Counted from the stretch's first letter, positions 40,316-48,570 are shown. The stretch: DNA of 64,000 bases from Saccharopolyspora sp. NFXS83 (GCF_026241095.1 NZ_JAPFGB010000033.1:1-64000); one strand, 5' to 3'. Notes: generated from the letters alone by a model not told the origin. Translations and numbers: made by a program.

Positions 40316-40704
40316 TCTACTTCGATTCCTCCGCGCTGGTGAAGCTGATCGCCCCAGAACCGGAGAGCAAAGCGCTCAGCGAATGGGTGCAGGCCCGGCT
40401 GGAGCAGCCCCGCATCACCAGCGCCGTCTCGCAGGTCGACGTGCTGCGCACGTTCCGCGAGTTCGGCCCGGCGATCGAGGACCTGGCCTCGATCATCCTG
40501 TCGAAGCTGGACCGGTTGCCGGTGAAGCAGGACGTGCTGGACACCGCGGCGGGGCTGCGTTCCCGGGTGAGCCCGCTGGAGGCGATCCACCTCGCGTCCG
40601 CGTGCAAGATCCGCGAGGGGTTGCACGCCTACGTCTCCTACGACAAGGCGCTGCTGGCCGCGGCGGAGGAGGAAGGGCTCGCCACGGCCTCGCCCGGTGC
40701 CTGA
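40312..40704 (+). CDS. vapC: PIN-domain ribonuclease toxin VapC
   Basis: A 130-residue PIN-domain toxin, a metal-dependent RNase that typically cleaves tRNA or rRNA. Predicted acidic site: D5 (FDSSALV), then D43 where most family members have Glu, E90 (PLEAIHLA) where most have Asp, and D111 (YDKAL). The two swaps keep the charge, so activity is plausible. The start is TTG 40312, overlapping the antitoxin stop, with CAGGAG upstream. Confidence 0.9.
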   Translation: MIYFDSSALVKLIAPEPESKALSEWVQARLEQPRITSAVSQVDVLRTFREFGPAIEDLASIILSKLDRLPVKQDVLDTAAGLRSRVSPLEAIHLASACKIREGLHAYVSYDKALLAAAEEEGLATASPGA

Positions 40705-40835
40705 TCGAGCCGCCCGGTGTGCTGACCAGCCAGAACGTGCCGCCCGTCGCCTGTGCGGGTGGCTCGCTCCCGCGGCGCGGGCGTGGCGGGACGGGGAGCG
40801 GTCGGGTCCGGATCCCACGTTCTAGAGTGAAGGGC

Positions 40836-41693
40836 ATGCCCGTACGCGCACCGTTGCAGCCAGGAGTCCAGACGCCCCGCCGGCCGGTGCCGGTGACGAT
40901 CGAGCGGCCCGAATACGTCGACAAGCCCGCTCCGCGCCGCAACACCGACCCGGACGTGCAGCCGCCCGAGGTCATCGAGGCGATGCGGGTGGCGAGCAGG
41001 CTCGCGGCGCAGGCGCTGCAGCTGGCGGGCAAGACCATCGAGCCCGGTGTCACCACCGACCGCGTCGACGAGGTCGTGCACCAGTTCTTCGTGGACAACG
41101 GCGTGTACCCGTCGACGCTGGGTTACCGGGGCTTCCCGAAGTCCTGCTGCACCTCGCTGAACGAGGTCATCTGCCACGGCATCCCGGACTCGACGGTGGT
41201 CGAGGACGGCGACATCGTCAACGTCGACGTCACCGGTTTCATCGGTGGCGTGCACGGCGACACCAACGCCACCTTCATCGCCGGTGAGGCGTCCGAGGAG
41301 GTGCGGCTGCTGGTGGAGCGCACCCACGAGGCGACGATGCGCGGCATCAAGGCGGCGAAGCCCGGCCGCCAGCTCAACGTGGTCGGGCGGGTCATCGAGT
41401 CGTACGCGAAGCGCTTCGGCTACGGCGTGGTGCGGGACTTCACCGGGCACGGCATCGGCCGCTCGTTCCACTCCGGGCTGGTGGTGCTGCACTACGACGA
41501 GCCGTCGGTGCAGACCGTGCTGGAACCGGGCATGACGTTCACCATCGAGCCGATGATCACCTTGGGCACCCACGAGTACGACATGTGGAGCGACGGCTGG
41601 ACGGTGACCACGCGGGACAAGTCGTGGACCGCGCAGTTCGAGCACACCATCCTGATCACCGAGGACGGCAACGAGATCCTCACCCAGCCGTGA
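40836..41693 (+). CDS. map: Type I methionine aminopeptidase
   Basis: Map removes the initiator methionine from nascent proteins. The 285-residue enzyme has the five metal ligands of the pita-bread fold, visible in [31 protein letters not shown] and FTIEPMI. The N-terminal extension with [12 protein letters not shown] is the SH3-motif-bearing extension of the actinobacterial type-1c form (as MapB). ATG 40836 with GAAGGG upstream. The stop overlaps the cobQ start (GTGA). Confidence 0.96.
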   Translation: MPVRAPLQPGVQTPRRPVPVTIERPEYVDKPAPRRNTDPDVQPPEVIEAMRVASRLAAQALQLAGKTIEPGVTTDRVDEVVHQFFVDNGVYPSTLGYRGFPKSCCTSLNEVICHGIPDSTVVEDGDIVNVDVTGFIGGVHGDTNATFIAGEASEEVRLLVERTHEATMRGIKAAKPGRQLNVVGRVIESYAKRFGYGVVRDFTGHGIGRSFHSGLVVLHYDEPSVQTVLEPGMTFTIEPMITLGTHEYDMWSDGWTVTTRDKSWTAQFEHTILITEDGNEILTQP

Positions 41694-43222
41694 GCGGTCT
41701 GCTGGTCGCCGGGACGACCTCGGACGCGGGCAAGAGCGTCCTGGTCGCCGGGATCTGCCGCTGGCTGGCGCGTTCGGGCGTGCGGGTGGCGCCGTTCAAG
41801 GCGCAGAACATGTCGAACAACTCCGTGGTGTGCCCGGACGGCGGTGAGATCGGCCGGGCGCAGGCCGTGCAGGCGGCGGCGTGCGGACTGGAGCCGTCGG
41901 TGCGGTTCAACCCGGTGCTGCTCAAGCCCGGCGGGGACCGCAGCTCGCAGGTCGTGGTGCTGGGCGAAGTGGCCGGTGAGGTCACCGCGTTGTCCTACCG
42001 GGAGCGCAAAGCGGCGCTGCTGGAGACCGTGTCGTCCACTTTGGAAGGACTGCGGGGCGACTACGACCAGGTGATCTGCGAGGGTGCGGGGTCGCCCGCC
42101 GAGATCAACCTGCGGGCCACCGACATCGCGAACATGGGCCTCGCGCAGGCCGCGCGGCTGCCGGTGCTGGTGGTCGGCGACATCGATCGGGGTGGCGTGT
42201 TCGCCGCGCTCTACGGCACCTTGGCGCTGCTGGACGCGGCCGATCAGGCGCTGGTGTCCGGATTCGTGATCAACAAGTTCCGCGGTGATCCGGCGTTGCT
42301 GGAGCCCGGTCTGGAGCAGGTGCGGGCGCTGACCGGCCGACCCGTGCAGGGCGTGCTGCCCTGGTCGGAGGAGCTGTGGCTCGACGCCGAGGACTCGTTG
42401 TCCTACGTGGCCGACGGGGTGGTGGGAAATCCGGCCCCGCCGCTGGGGGACCAGTGGCTCCGGGTCGCGGTGCCGAAGCTGCCGCGCATCTCCAACGCCA
42501 CCGACATCGAGGCGCTGGCGGCGGAACCGGGCGTGGCAGTGCGGTTCGTGACCGAACCGTCCCGGCTGACGGACGCGGACCTGGTGGTGCTGCCCGGTTC
42601 CAAGGCGACCGTCGAGGACTTGGCGTGGCTGCACCGGACGGGGCTCGCGGACGGGGTGCTCGCGCACGCGCGGGCGGGGCTGCCGGTGTTCGGGATCTGC
42701 GGCGGCTTCCAGATGCTGTCCCGGCGGATCACCGACGAGGTCGAATCCGGCGGCGGTGTCGTCGACGGCCTCGGGTTGCTCGACCTGGAGATCGAGTTCG
42801 AGCCGAAGAAGACGCTGCGCACCCCGAGCGGCACCGCGTTCGGCGAGGCGGTCACCGGCTACGAGATCCACCACGGCACTCCGGTGCGGCCCGGCGACGA
42901 CCTGGTTCCGCTGATCACGACCGAGTTCGGCGCGGAGGGCGCGGTCAGCGGTGCCACGTCCGGCACGCATTGGCACGGCCTGTTCGAGAACGACGCGTTC
43001 CGCCGTCGATTCCTCGCGCACGTCGCCCGCCAAGCGGGACGGGACGGTTTCGCGGCCTCCCCGGACGTGTCGTTCGCGGCGTTACGGGAGGGGCAGCTGG
43101 ACCTGCTCGGCGACCTCGTCGAACGGCACCTGGACACCGACGCGCTGCTGCGGCTGCTCGACGGCGGGGCGCCGCGCGGTCTGCCGCTCGTCGGACCTGC
43201 GGCGATGCACGCGGGGAAGTGA
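41690..43222 (+). CDS. cobQ: Cobyric acid synthase
   Basis: CobQ amidates adenosylcobyrinic acid a,c-diamide at four positions in cobalamin synthesis, using glutamine. The 510-residue protein has the ATP-binding start [13 protein letters not shown], the segment [11 protein letters not shown], and a C-terminal class-I glutamine amidotransferase with the nucleophile Cys in ICGGFQM and the catalytic His in [13 protein letters not shown] 41690 overlaps map. No other cobalamin gene is in the window. Confidence 0.95.
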   Translation: MSGLLVAGTTSDAGKSVLVAGICRWLARSGVRVAPFKAQNMSNNSVVCPDGGEIGRAQAVQAAACGLEPSVRFNPVLLKPGGDRSSQVVVLGEVAGEVTALSYRERKAALLETVSSTLEGLRGDYDQVICEGAGSPAEINLRATDIANMGLAQAARLPVLVVGDIDRGGVFAALYGTLALLDAADQALVSGFVINKFRGDPALLEPGLEQVRALTGRPVQGVLPWSEELWLDAEDSLSYVADGVVGNPAPPLGDQWLRVAVPKLPRISNATDIEALAAEPGVAVRFVTEPSRLTDADLVVLPGSKATVEDLAWLHRTGLADGVLAHARAGLPVFGICGGFQMLSRRITDEVESGGGVVDGLGLLDLEIEFEPKKTLRTPSGTAFGEAVTGYEIHHGTPVRPGDDLVPLITTEFGAEGAVSGATSGTHWHGLFENDAFRRRFLAHVARQAGRDGFAASPDVSFAALREGQLDLLGDLVERHLDTDALLRLLDGGAPRGLPLVGPAAMHAGK

Positions 43223-43241
43223 CGCGCGTAACATCTCCGGC

Positions 43242-43514
43242 ATGGCGACTGAGATCTCGGTGGAAGAAGCGCAGGCGCGGCTGCCGGAGCTGCTGGACCG
43301 CGTGGAGTCCGGTGAGGAGATCGTCATCACCCGCTTCGGCGCACCCTCGGTGGCGTTGCAGCGGGCCGGTGCCGGCAGGTCGCGGGAGGTCGTGACCTCA
43401 GGGGTGCTCACCGGCGCTTGGCTCGCCCCGATCGCCGGGGACGCCGCGGCGGATTCGGGCACCTTCGACTTCGGGACCGACTACTCGGCGGGTGAGGTCG
43501 GCTTCTCCGGCTGA
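43242..43514 (+). CDS. Orphan Phd/YefM-type antitoxin
   Basis: A 90-residue protein with the Phd/YefM N-terminal fold (ISVEEAQARLPELLDRVESG, EIVITRFGAPSVAL) and a long acidic C-terminus. No PIN or RelE-like toxin follows: the next gene converges on it, with 34 bp of overlap between the two 3' ends. It may pair with a distant toxin, be a remnant, or act as a stand-alone repressor. ATG 43242. Confidence 0.8.
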   Translation: MATEISVEEAQARLPELLDRVESGEEIVITRFGAPSVALQRAGAGRSREVVTSGVLTGAWLAPIAGDAAADSGTFDFGTDYSAGEVGFSG

Positions 43515-44179
43515 ACGTCGATCGCGTCGAGCAGCTCGTCCAGGAACCCGCCTGCCTCGGCCGCGGCGCGGTCGGCGTCGCCGGAGCGCACGGCGTTGAG
43601 CAGCTCGGTGTGCGAGACCTGGGTGACCGACGCGGGGTCGAAGGTCGTGGCGACGCTGGACTGCACGGCCTCGCTGATGCCTTCGTAGAGCCCGATCAGC
43701 AGCGGGTTGTGGGAGGCGGCCACCAGGCGCAGGTGGAACCGGGTGTCCTCGTGGACGACCACTTCGCGGTCGAGGCGGTCCACCGCGTCGTCGCGGGCGG
43801 CGAGCAGCGTCTCCAGCTCGGCGACGTCCTCATCGGTGCGCGCCGCGGCGGCCAGCCGGGCGGACTCGACCTCCAGCGCGCGGCGCACCTCCAGGATGCG
43901 GCGCAGCTCGGAGCCGCAGAGCCGCCGGACCGCGCCGGAGAGCTCGTTGGTGGCGCGGACGAAGGTGCCGTCGCCCTGGCGGACCTCCAGCAAGCCCGCG
44001 TGCGCGAGTGCTCGGACGGCTTCCCGCACCGTGTTGCGGCCGACGCCGAGTGCGGTGACGAGTTCCGATTCGGTGGGGATGCGTTCCCCCAACGGCCATT
44101 CGCCGGAGCTCACCAGCGCGCGCATCTGCGCGATGACCTGTTCGACCAGACCCGTGCGCTGGGTGGTGACCAAAGGCAC
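43481..44179 (-). CDS. GntR-family regulator, FadR subfamily
   Basis: A 232-residue repressor with a winged helix (IPTESELVTALGVGRNTVREAV near 33-54) and a C-terminal FCD domain with metal/ligand-binding histidines (ED-TRFHLRLVAASHN, then SHTELL). It is divergent from the MFS gene, 49 bp away, and a perfect 17-bp palindrome lies in between, so it most likely controls that transporter and itself. The ligand is probably a small organic acid. Confidence 0.9.
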   Translation of the reverse strand: MPLVTTQRTGLVEQVIAQMRALVSSGEWPLGERIPTESELVTALGVGRNTVREAVRALAHAGLLEVRQGDGTFVRATNELSGAVRRLCGSELRRILEVRRALEVESARLAAAARTDEDVAELETLLAARDDAVDRLDREVVVHEDTRFHLRLVAASHNPLLIGLYEGISEAVQSSVATTFDPASVTQVSHTELLNAVRSGDADRAAAEAGGFLDELLDAIDVQPEKPTSPAE

Positions 44180-44196
44180 TGAAGGGTCCTTTCATC

Positions 44197-44220
44197 CAAA
44201 CATCCTATGTTTGCCATACT
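44197..44220 (+). promoter_or_regulatory. GntR operator palindrome and -10 box of MFS gene
   Basis: CAAACAT-CCT-ATGTTTG (44197-44213) is a perfect 7-3-7 palindrome, right for a FadR-type dimer. CATACT at 44215-44220 looks like a -10 box; the message would begin at or near the ATG at 44229 and so be leaderless. Confidence 0.7.
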
Positions 44221-44228
44221 AGGTGGCG

Positions 44229-45575
44229 ATGTCTCCTGAGTCGCACACCCAGCCCCCGATCGATCGAGTTCCCACCGACCGTGTGACCGACCAGGATGCC
44301 AGGTCAGCGGCTTCGGCCGCGTCCGGCACCCGGGCCGACGAATCCTCCGCGCTGGCCAGAGCCGAAGTCCTCGTGAACGAAGGCGCCGCGGAGACGATGG
44401 CGCCGTCCCGCTCGCGCGCGTTGGCAGGCGGCGGACTGCTGCTGGCGGGCGTCGCGCTGGCCGCCGCGAACATGCGCCCCGCCGTCACCAGCCTCGCCTC
44501 GATCCTCGGCGAGGTGCGCGATTCGCTCGGTGCGACCAGCACCTGGGCCAGCATCGTGACCTCGGTGCCGACCCTGTGCTTCGGCGTCGCGGGCATCGGT
44601 GCGCCGCTGCTGGCCCGCCGGTGGGGGATGAACCGCGTCGTCGGCGGCTCGCTCGCGCTGCTCACCGCCGCGATGATCGCCCGCGTTCTCGGGGGCCCGT
44701 GGGCGCTGCTGGCGGGCACGGTGCTGGTGTGCGCGGCGATCGCCATGTGCAACGTGCTGATCCCGGTGGTGGTGAAGGAGTCCTTCCCCGGCCGCGTCGG
44801 CCTGGCCACCGGCCTCTACACGACGGCGATGGCCGCCGGTGGCGCCACCGGTTCGGCGATCACGCCGTGGCTGAACTCGGCGACCGGGAACTGGCGGTGG
44901 TCGCTGGCGACGTGGACGGTCGTCGCGCTGGCCGCGTTGTGCGTCTGGATTCCCGGCACCCGCAAGCGGCCCACCACCAAGGCCGTCACCGAGGTCAAGG
45001 GTGAGCGGCGATCGCTGATGCGCAACCCGTTGGCCTGGCTGATCACGTTCTACTTCGCGATGCAGTCGACCATCGCCTACGTGGTGATGGGCTGGCTGCC
45101 GGAGGTGTTCAAGGGCGCGGGCATGGACGCCACCTCGGCCGGAGCCCTGCTGGGCGTGCTGCTGTTGATCGGCGTGCCGATCAACATGGTGTTGCCGCCG
45201 CTGGTGACGCGGACCCGAGGCCAGTCCGGTTGGGCGTTGCTGATGGGCACGCTCATGTTCGCCGGCTTGCTGGGGCTGCTGCTCGCGCCGCTGGCTGCGC
45301 CGATGCTGTGGGCGGTGCTGATGGGCATCGGCATGAGCGCGTTCCCGCTGGCGCTGGTGATGATCTCGCTGCGCACCCGCAACGCTGCTGACACCGGGCA
45401 GCTCTCGGCGATGGCGCAGAGCATCGGCTACCTGATCGCCGCGTCGGGGCCGTTCCTGTTCGGGATGCTGCACGACGTGACGGCGACCTGGTCGGTGTCG
45501 CTGATCGCGGCGCTGGTCATCGTCGTCGCGCAGACGATCGTCGGCATGCTCGCCGGACGCCCCCGCGTGATCTGA
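44229..45575 (+). CDS. MFS transporter, CynX/NimT family
   Basis: A major-facilitator transporter of about 448 residues with 12 hydrophobic segments after a 60-residue soluble N-terminus. Its first helix contains ANMRPAVTSLASIL, which is typical of the cyanate/nitroimidazole (CynX/NimT) branch. The substrate is not predictable. The ATG at 44229 fits the -10 box better than the GTG at 44223. It is divergent from a GntR repressor. A palindromic repeat follows its stop after 13 bases. Confidence 0.88.
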   Translation: MSPESHTQPPIDRVPTDRVTDQDARSAASAASGTRADESSALARAEVLVNEGAAETMAPSRSRALAGGGLLLAGVALAAANMRPAVTSLASILGEVRDSLGATSTWASIVTSVPTLCFGVAGIGAPLLARRWGMNRVVGGSLALLTAAMIARVLGGPWALLAGTVLVCAAIAMCNVLIPVVVKESFPGRVGLATGLYTTAMAAGGATGSAITPWLNSATGNWRWSLATWTVVALAALCVWIPGTRKRPTTKAVTEVKGERRSLMRNPLAWLITFYFAMQSTIAYVVMGWLPEVFKGAGMDATSAGALLGVLLLIGVPINMVLPPLVTRTRGQSGWALLMGTLMFAGLLGLLLAPLAAPMLWAVLMGIGMSAFPLALVMISLRTRNAADTGQLSAMAQSIGYLIAASGPFLFGMLHDVTATWSVSLIAALVIVVAQTIVGMLAGRPRVI

Positions 45576-45588
45576 GCGGAGCTCGCCG

Positions 45589-45637
45589 AGTGAACGGCCC
45601 GTTCGTCCAATCCCGTTGGGCGAACGGGCCGTTCACT
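45589..45637. repeat. 47-nt palindromic repeat, copy 1
   Basis: Arms GTGAACGGCCCGTTCG and CGAACGGGCCGTTCAC are exact complements; the inner CCAA/TTGG pairs too, giving a stem of about 21 bp on a 5-nt TCCCG loop. It begins 14 bases after the MFS stop. Confidence 0.85.
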
Positions 45638-45664
45638 TCACTCGGGGAGTGCGCCGCAGCCGGA

Positions 45665-45711
45665 GTGAACGGACCGCTCGTCCGACCGCGTTGGGTGAAC
45701 GGGCCGTTCAT
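45665..45711. repeat. 47-nt palindromic repeat, copy 2 (degenerate)
   Basis: Same unit as the previous copy, with two mismatches and four G-U pairs in the 21-bp stem and a CCGCG loop. It starts 28 bases after copy 1. Confidence 0.75.
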
Positions 45712-45735
45712 CCCGGCAGGGGCTCGGTGAGAGTG

Positions 45736-45786
45736 GAGTGAGCGGACCGTTCGTCCAATCCCGTTGGGCGAAGGGTCCGTTCACTC
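45736..45786. repeat. 47-nt palindromic repeat, copy 3
   Basis: Stem of 23 bp with one G-G mismatch and two G-U pairs, loop TCCCG. It carries A/T where copy 1 has C/G at the ninth stem position. It ends 31 bases before the stop of the convergent TetR gene. Confidence 0.85.
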
Positions 45787-45816
45787 ATGTCGGACGGGCC
45801 GCTGGGCGGCGGGTGA

Positions 45817-46431
45817 TCATGGCTGCTGGGGAGCCGTTTCGAGGATGCGGTGGATCGCGCGGTGCGCGCGGTCGACTGCCTGGGGATCGTGGTCGAGTTG
45901 CAAGGCTTGGTTCAGGGCCAGGCCGACCGCGATGATCTCGAACACGGCCTGGTCGACGTCGACGTGCGCGGGCAGTTCGCCGTTGGTCGCCGCCGCGGAG
46001 AGCTCGTCGCGCAGCCGGCCGCGCCACCACGACCACCGTTCGGCGACGGCGTCGCGCACCAGGCCGGGGCGGCCGTCGAACTCGCTCGACGCCGCGGTGA
46101 GCAGGCAGCCGCCGGGCAGTTCCAGGGTGGCCAGGAAGCTCACCGAGTTCTCGCAGAGCGCGCGCAGCCGCGGCATGCCCTGCCGGTGCTGCTCGGCGGC
46201 CTCGACGACGCGCCGCCAGAAGTCCGCGAAGGCGTCGTCCAGCGTCGAGGCCTGCAGCGCTTCCTTGGTGCCGAAGTGCCCGAGCACGCCGGATTTGCTC
46301 ATCTCCAGCTCGCCCGCCAGGCGGCCGATGGTGACGCCTTCGAGTCCTTCCGCGGAGGCGATCTCGGTGGCGCGGTGGATGATCCTCGCTCGGGTGGCGC
46401 GGGCTTCCGCCGCGGAGCGTCGAGGTGACAT
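45817..46431 (-). CDS. TetR-family regulator
   Basis: A 204-residue repressor with the N-terminal TetR helix-turn-helix (TIGRLAGELEMSKSGVLGHFG, about 34-54) and a helical C-terminal ligand domain rich in Trp and Leu (TetR_C_6-like). It is divergent from the metallo-hydrolase gene, and large inverted repeats overlap the promoter between them, so it probably represses that gene and itself. The ligand is unknown. Confidence 0.9.
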   Translation of the reverse strand: MSPRRSAAEARATRARIIHRATEIASAEGLEGVTIGRLAGELEMSKSGVLGHFGTKEALQASTLDDAFADFWRRVVEAAEQHRQGMPRLRALCENSVSFLATLELPGGCLLTAASSEFDGRPGLVRDAVAERWSWWRGRLRDELSAAATNGELPAHVDVDQAVFEIIAVGLALNQALQLDHDPQAVDRAHRAIHRILETAPQQP

Positions 46432-46439
46432 GGCCGCAG

Positions 46440-46490
46440 TTTAGCGTCCGACCGTGCGCTATTGACTTGGCGAACGATCGGACGCTAAAT
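46440..46490 (+). promoter_or_regulatory. TetR operators overlapping a strong promoter
   Basis: TTTAGCGTCCGA (46440-46451) and TCGGACGCTAAA (46478-46489) are exact inverted repeats; the similarity extends to 18 of 21 bases per arm. Between and within them lies TTGACT (46462-46467), 17 bases, then CTAAAT (46485-46490), a near-consensus promoter for the downstream gene. Confidence 0.8.
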
Positions 46491-46527
46491 TTTGCCCGGT
46501 CAACCGGAGAACCGAGGAGGACGCGCT

Positions 46528-47310
46528 ATGCGCATCCGGCGTTTGGCCTGGGCAGGGCTGGAGATCGAAGCCGAGGGAGCGACCGTGGTGGTGGACCTGG
46601 TCCAGCACCCCAACGAGCTGTTCGGTCTCCGCGATCCGCAGGCGGAGCTGCCTGCTCCCTCCGCCGGAGCGGTCGACGCCGCGCTGGTGACGCACCTGCA
46701 CGTCGATCACACGGGCGTTCCGGCTCTGGCGCGGGCGCTGCGCCCCGGCGCGCCGGTGTTCCGTCCCGCGCCCTTCGCGGACGTGCTCACCGAGGGGGTC
46801 GAGCGGGAGCTGAGCGCGAGCGGCCTGGCCACCGAGGTCGTCGCCGAGTGGGAGCGGCGGGAGGTCGGCCCGTTCCGGATCACCGCCGTGCCCGCCGTAG
46901 ACGGTTTGGGATCACCGCAGGTGAGCTGGGTCGTGGAGGCGGATGGCAGCCGGATCCTGCACGCCGGGGACACCTTGTTCCACGGTGCCTGGTGGTCCAT
47001 CGCCGCGCGCTGCGGGCCGTTCGACGCGGTGTTCCTGCCGATCAACGGGGCGGTGGTCGACGCTCCCGCTCTGCAGCCGCCGAGCCCGTTCCCGGCGGCG
47101 ATGGGGCCGGAGCAGGCGGCGGTCGCGGCGCGGATCCTCGGCGCCCGCGCGGCGGTGCCGATCCACCACGACGACGAGCACCTGATCAAGCCGCCGGGTT
47201 ACGTGGAAGTCGACGGCCCGGTGGCCGAATTCCGGATCCACGCGGGAGGAATCGCGCACGTCCTGGACGTGGGGGAGTGGCGGGACTTCACGGGCGAACT
47301 CGCCGCGTGA
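46528..47310 (+). CDS. Metallo-beta-lactamase-fold hydrolase
   Basis: A 260-residue hydrolase with the binuclear site HLHVDH (H56, H58, D60, H61), then HAGDTLF and IHHDDEH near the C-terminus. It resembles the UlaG/YtnP-like MBL branch rather than true beta-lactamases; the substrate is unknown. ATG 46528 has GAGGAGG at 46514-46520. Control by the divergent TetR gene is likely. A partial copy of the palindromic repeat touches its stop codon. Confidence 0.9.
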   Translation: MRIRRLAWAGLEIEAEGATVVVDLVQHPNELFGLRDPQAELPAPSAGAVDAALVTHLHVDHTGVPALARALRPGAPVFRPAPFADVLTEGVERELSASGLATEVVAEWERREVGPFRITAVPAVDGLGSPQVSWVVEADGSRILHAGDTLFHGAWWSIAARCGPFDAVFLPINGAVVDAPALQPPSPFPAAMGPEQAAVAARILGARAAVPIHHDDEHLIKPPGYVEVDGPVAEFRIHAGGIAHVLDVGEWRDFTGELAA

Positions 47311-47313
47311 GCT

Positions 47314-47340
47314 TCCCCGTTGGGCGAACGGTCCGTTCGC
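47314..47340. repeat. Palindromic repeat, partial copy 4 (right half)
   Basis: Only the loop and the right arm (47320-47340, TTGGGCGAACGGTCCGTTCG plus one base) are recognisable, five bases after the metallo-hydrolase stop. The stop itself, in GTGAGC, may come from a truncated left arm. Confidence 0.6.
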
Positions 47341-47357
47341 CCTGCGGCGCTGTCGGG

Positions 47358-47404
47358 GTGAACGGCCCGATCGTCCAATCCCCTTGGTCGAACAGTCCGT
47401 TCAC
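47358..47404. repeat. 47-nt palindromic repeat, copy 5
   Basis: Left arm 47358-47378, loop TCCCC, right arm 47384-47404, with four mismatches. First of three copies spaced about 15 bases apart. Confidence 0.75.
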
Positions 47405-47419
47405 TCGGTTGCAGGTCGG

Positions 47420-47466
47420 GTGAACGGACCGTTTGTCCAACGGGGTTGGGCGAACAGTCCGTTGAC
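47420..47466. repeat. 47-nt palindromic repeat, copy 6
   Basis: Left arm 47420-47440, loop CGGGG, right arm 47446-47466; two mismatches and two G-U pairs. Confidence 0.78.
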
Positions 47467-47482
47467 TCGGTTCGGGTTGTGG

Positions 47483-47529
47483 GTGAGCGGGCCGTTTGTC
47501 CAATGGGGTTGGGGGAACGGGCCGTTGGC
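47483..47529. repeat. 47-nt palindromic repeat, copy 7
   Basis: Left arm 47483-47503, loop TGGGG, right arm 47509-47529. It ends 20 bases before the stop of the convergent cation-efflux gene. Confidence 0.75.
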
Positions 47530-47549
47530 TTGGCGGGTCTTGGGGTGGT

Positions 47550-48206
47550 TCAGCAGCAGTGGTGGCCTCGCCAGGCCTCGCGGCCTTCCTTGGCGGCGAC
47601 GGCGGCGATCACGAGGGCGGCCAGCGGGTCCGCCCAGTACCAGCTGAAGAGCGTGTTGAGCAGCAAGCCGGCCAGCAGCACTCCGGACAGGTAGGTGCAC
47701 AGCAGCGTCTGCTTCGAGTCGGCCACCGCTGAGGCCGACCCGAGTTCGCGCCCCGCCCGGCGCTGCGCGTAGGACAGGCCGGGCATCACCGCGAGGCTCA
47801 ACGCGGCCAGCACCAGGCCCACCGTCGAATGATCCGCCTCGGCGCCATCGAGCAGGCTCCGCACCGACTCCACCGAGACGTAGGCCGCCAGCGCGAAGAA
47901 CGATACGGCGATGATCCGCAACGTGACGCGTTCCCGAGCTTCCGGATCGCGGGCGCTGAACTGCCAGGCGACCGCGGCGGCCGAGGTGACCTCGATCGCG
48001 GAGTCGAGCCCGAATCCGATCAGCGCCACCGACGACGCCACCTTGCCCGCCGTCAACGCGATGACGGCTTCGATGACGTTGTAGGTGATCGTCGCTGCGA
48101 CCAGCCACCGCACCCGCCGTCGCAGGGCAGCCCGTCGAGCCTCGGTCGGCTCCGGAGCCGAGCAGCTCCCGCGGCAGGCTTGATCGCGGTCCGCCTCAGC
48201 GCTCAC
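47550..48206 (-). CDS. Cation-efflux (CDF-like) protein
   Basis: A 218-residue membrane protein with about six hydrophobic segments and the CDF-like motifs GFGLDSAIE and ADSKQTLLCTYLSG, each with an Asp in a membrane helix that would bind metal. The usual C-terminal cytoplasmic domain is absent; instead the protein ends HHCC. C11 and C15 lie in the short N-terminus. It overlaps the CmtR-like regulator by 11 bases, so the cargo is probably Cd or Pb, or Zn. GTG 48206. Confidence 0.85.
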   Translation of the reverse strand: MSAEADRDQACRGSCSAPEPTEARRAALRRRVRWLVAATITYNVIEAVIALTAGKVASSVALIGFGLDSAIEVTSAAAVAWQFSARDPEARERVTLRIIAVSFFALAAYVSVESVRSLLDGAEADHSTVGLVLAALSLAVMPGLSYAQRRAGRELGSASAVADSKQTLLCTYLSGVLLAGLLLNTLFSWYWADPLAALVIAAVAAKEGREAWRGHHCC

Positions 48207-48543
48207 CTGCCACCTCCGAGAGGGGCGCGTCGTTCAAGCACGGCTGCGACTGCTGCACCGCCAGCACGACCTGCACCAGTTCTCCCAGTGCCGCCGACAA
48301 GTGCGGGTCGGCGAGTTCGTACCGGGTCTGCCGACCTTCGAAGGTCGCTACGACGAGGCCGCACCCGCGCAGGCAACTCAGGTGGTTGGACACGTTCGAC
48401 CTGGACAACCCGAGATCGGCCGCCAGCTTCCCGGGATAACCGGGCCCGTCCAGCAGCGCCACCAGCAACCGGCATCTAGTGGGGTCGGCCAGGGCTTTTC
48501 CCACGCGGGCCAGCGCCGCTTTCTTCGCCTCACATGTCAGCAC
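48196..48543 (-). CDS. cmtR: CmtR-type Cd/Pb-sensing ArsR/SmtB repressor
   Basis: A 115-residue metal sensor very close to Mycobacterium tuberculosis CmtR, which is induced by Cd(II) and Pb(II). The three metal-binding cysteines of that protein are at identical positions: C57 and C61 (SCLRGCG) and C102 (QPC). The winged helix is RSNVSNHLSCLRGC. C4 and C24 are also conserved. In M. tuberculosis CmtR sits near a P-type ATPase gene; here the partner is a cation-efflux protein. GTG 48543 lies inside a large palindrome. Confidence 0.93.
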   Translation of the reverse strand: MLTCEAKKAALARVGKALADPTRCRLLVALLDGPGYPGKLAADLGLSRSNVSNHLSCLRGCGLVVATFEGRQTRYELADPHLSAALGELVQVVLAVQQSQPCLNDAPLSEVAGER

Positions 48544-48570
48544 ACGCTGAACAGTACAGCCTGCGCTGAC
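48536..48570 (-). promoter_or_regulatory. Candidate CmtR operator
   Basis: Two 17-bp arms around a single central base match at 14 of 17 positions; the outer six (GTCAGC with GCTGAC) are exact. The palindrome covers the GTG start of cmtR, so binding would also block translation or leaderless transcription. Confidence 0.6.

Noticed and set aside
45590-45787. Short open frames through the repeats that would give Asn-Gly-Pro-Phe-rich peptides
   Set aside because: They follow from the repeat sequence in one frame, have no ribosome site, and the base changes favour stem pairing rather than protein sequence.
45589-47529. Palindromic repeats considered as a CRISPR array
   Set aside because: The units are long palindromes, the intervals are irregular (15 to 28 bp within clusters, then more than 1.5 kb) and a gene pair lies between the clusters; there is no cas gene.
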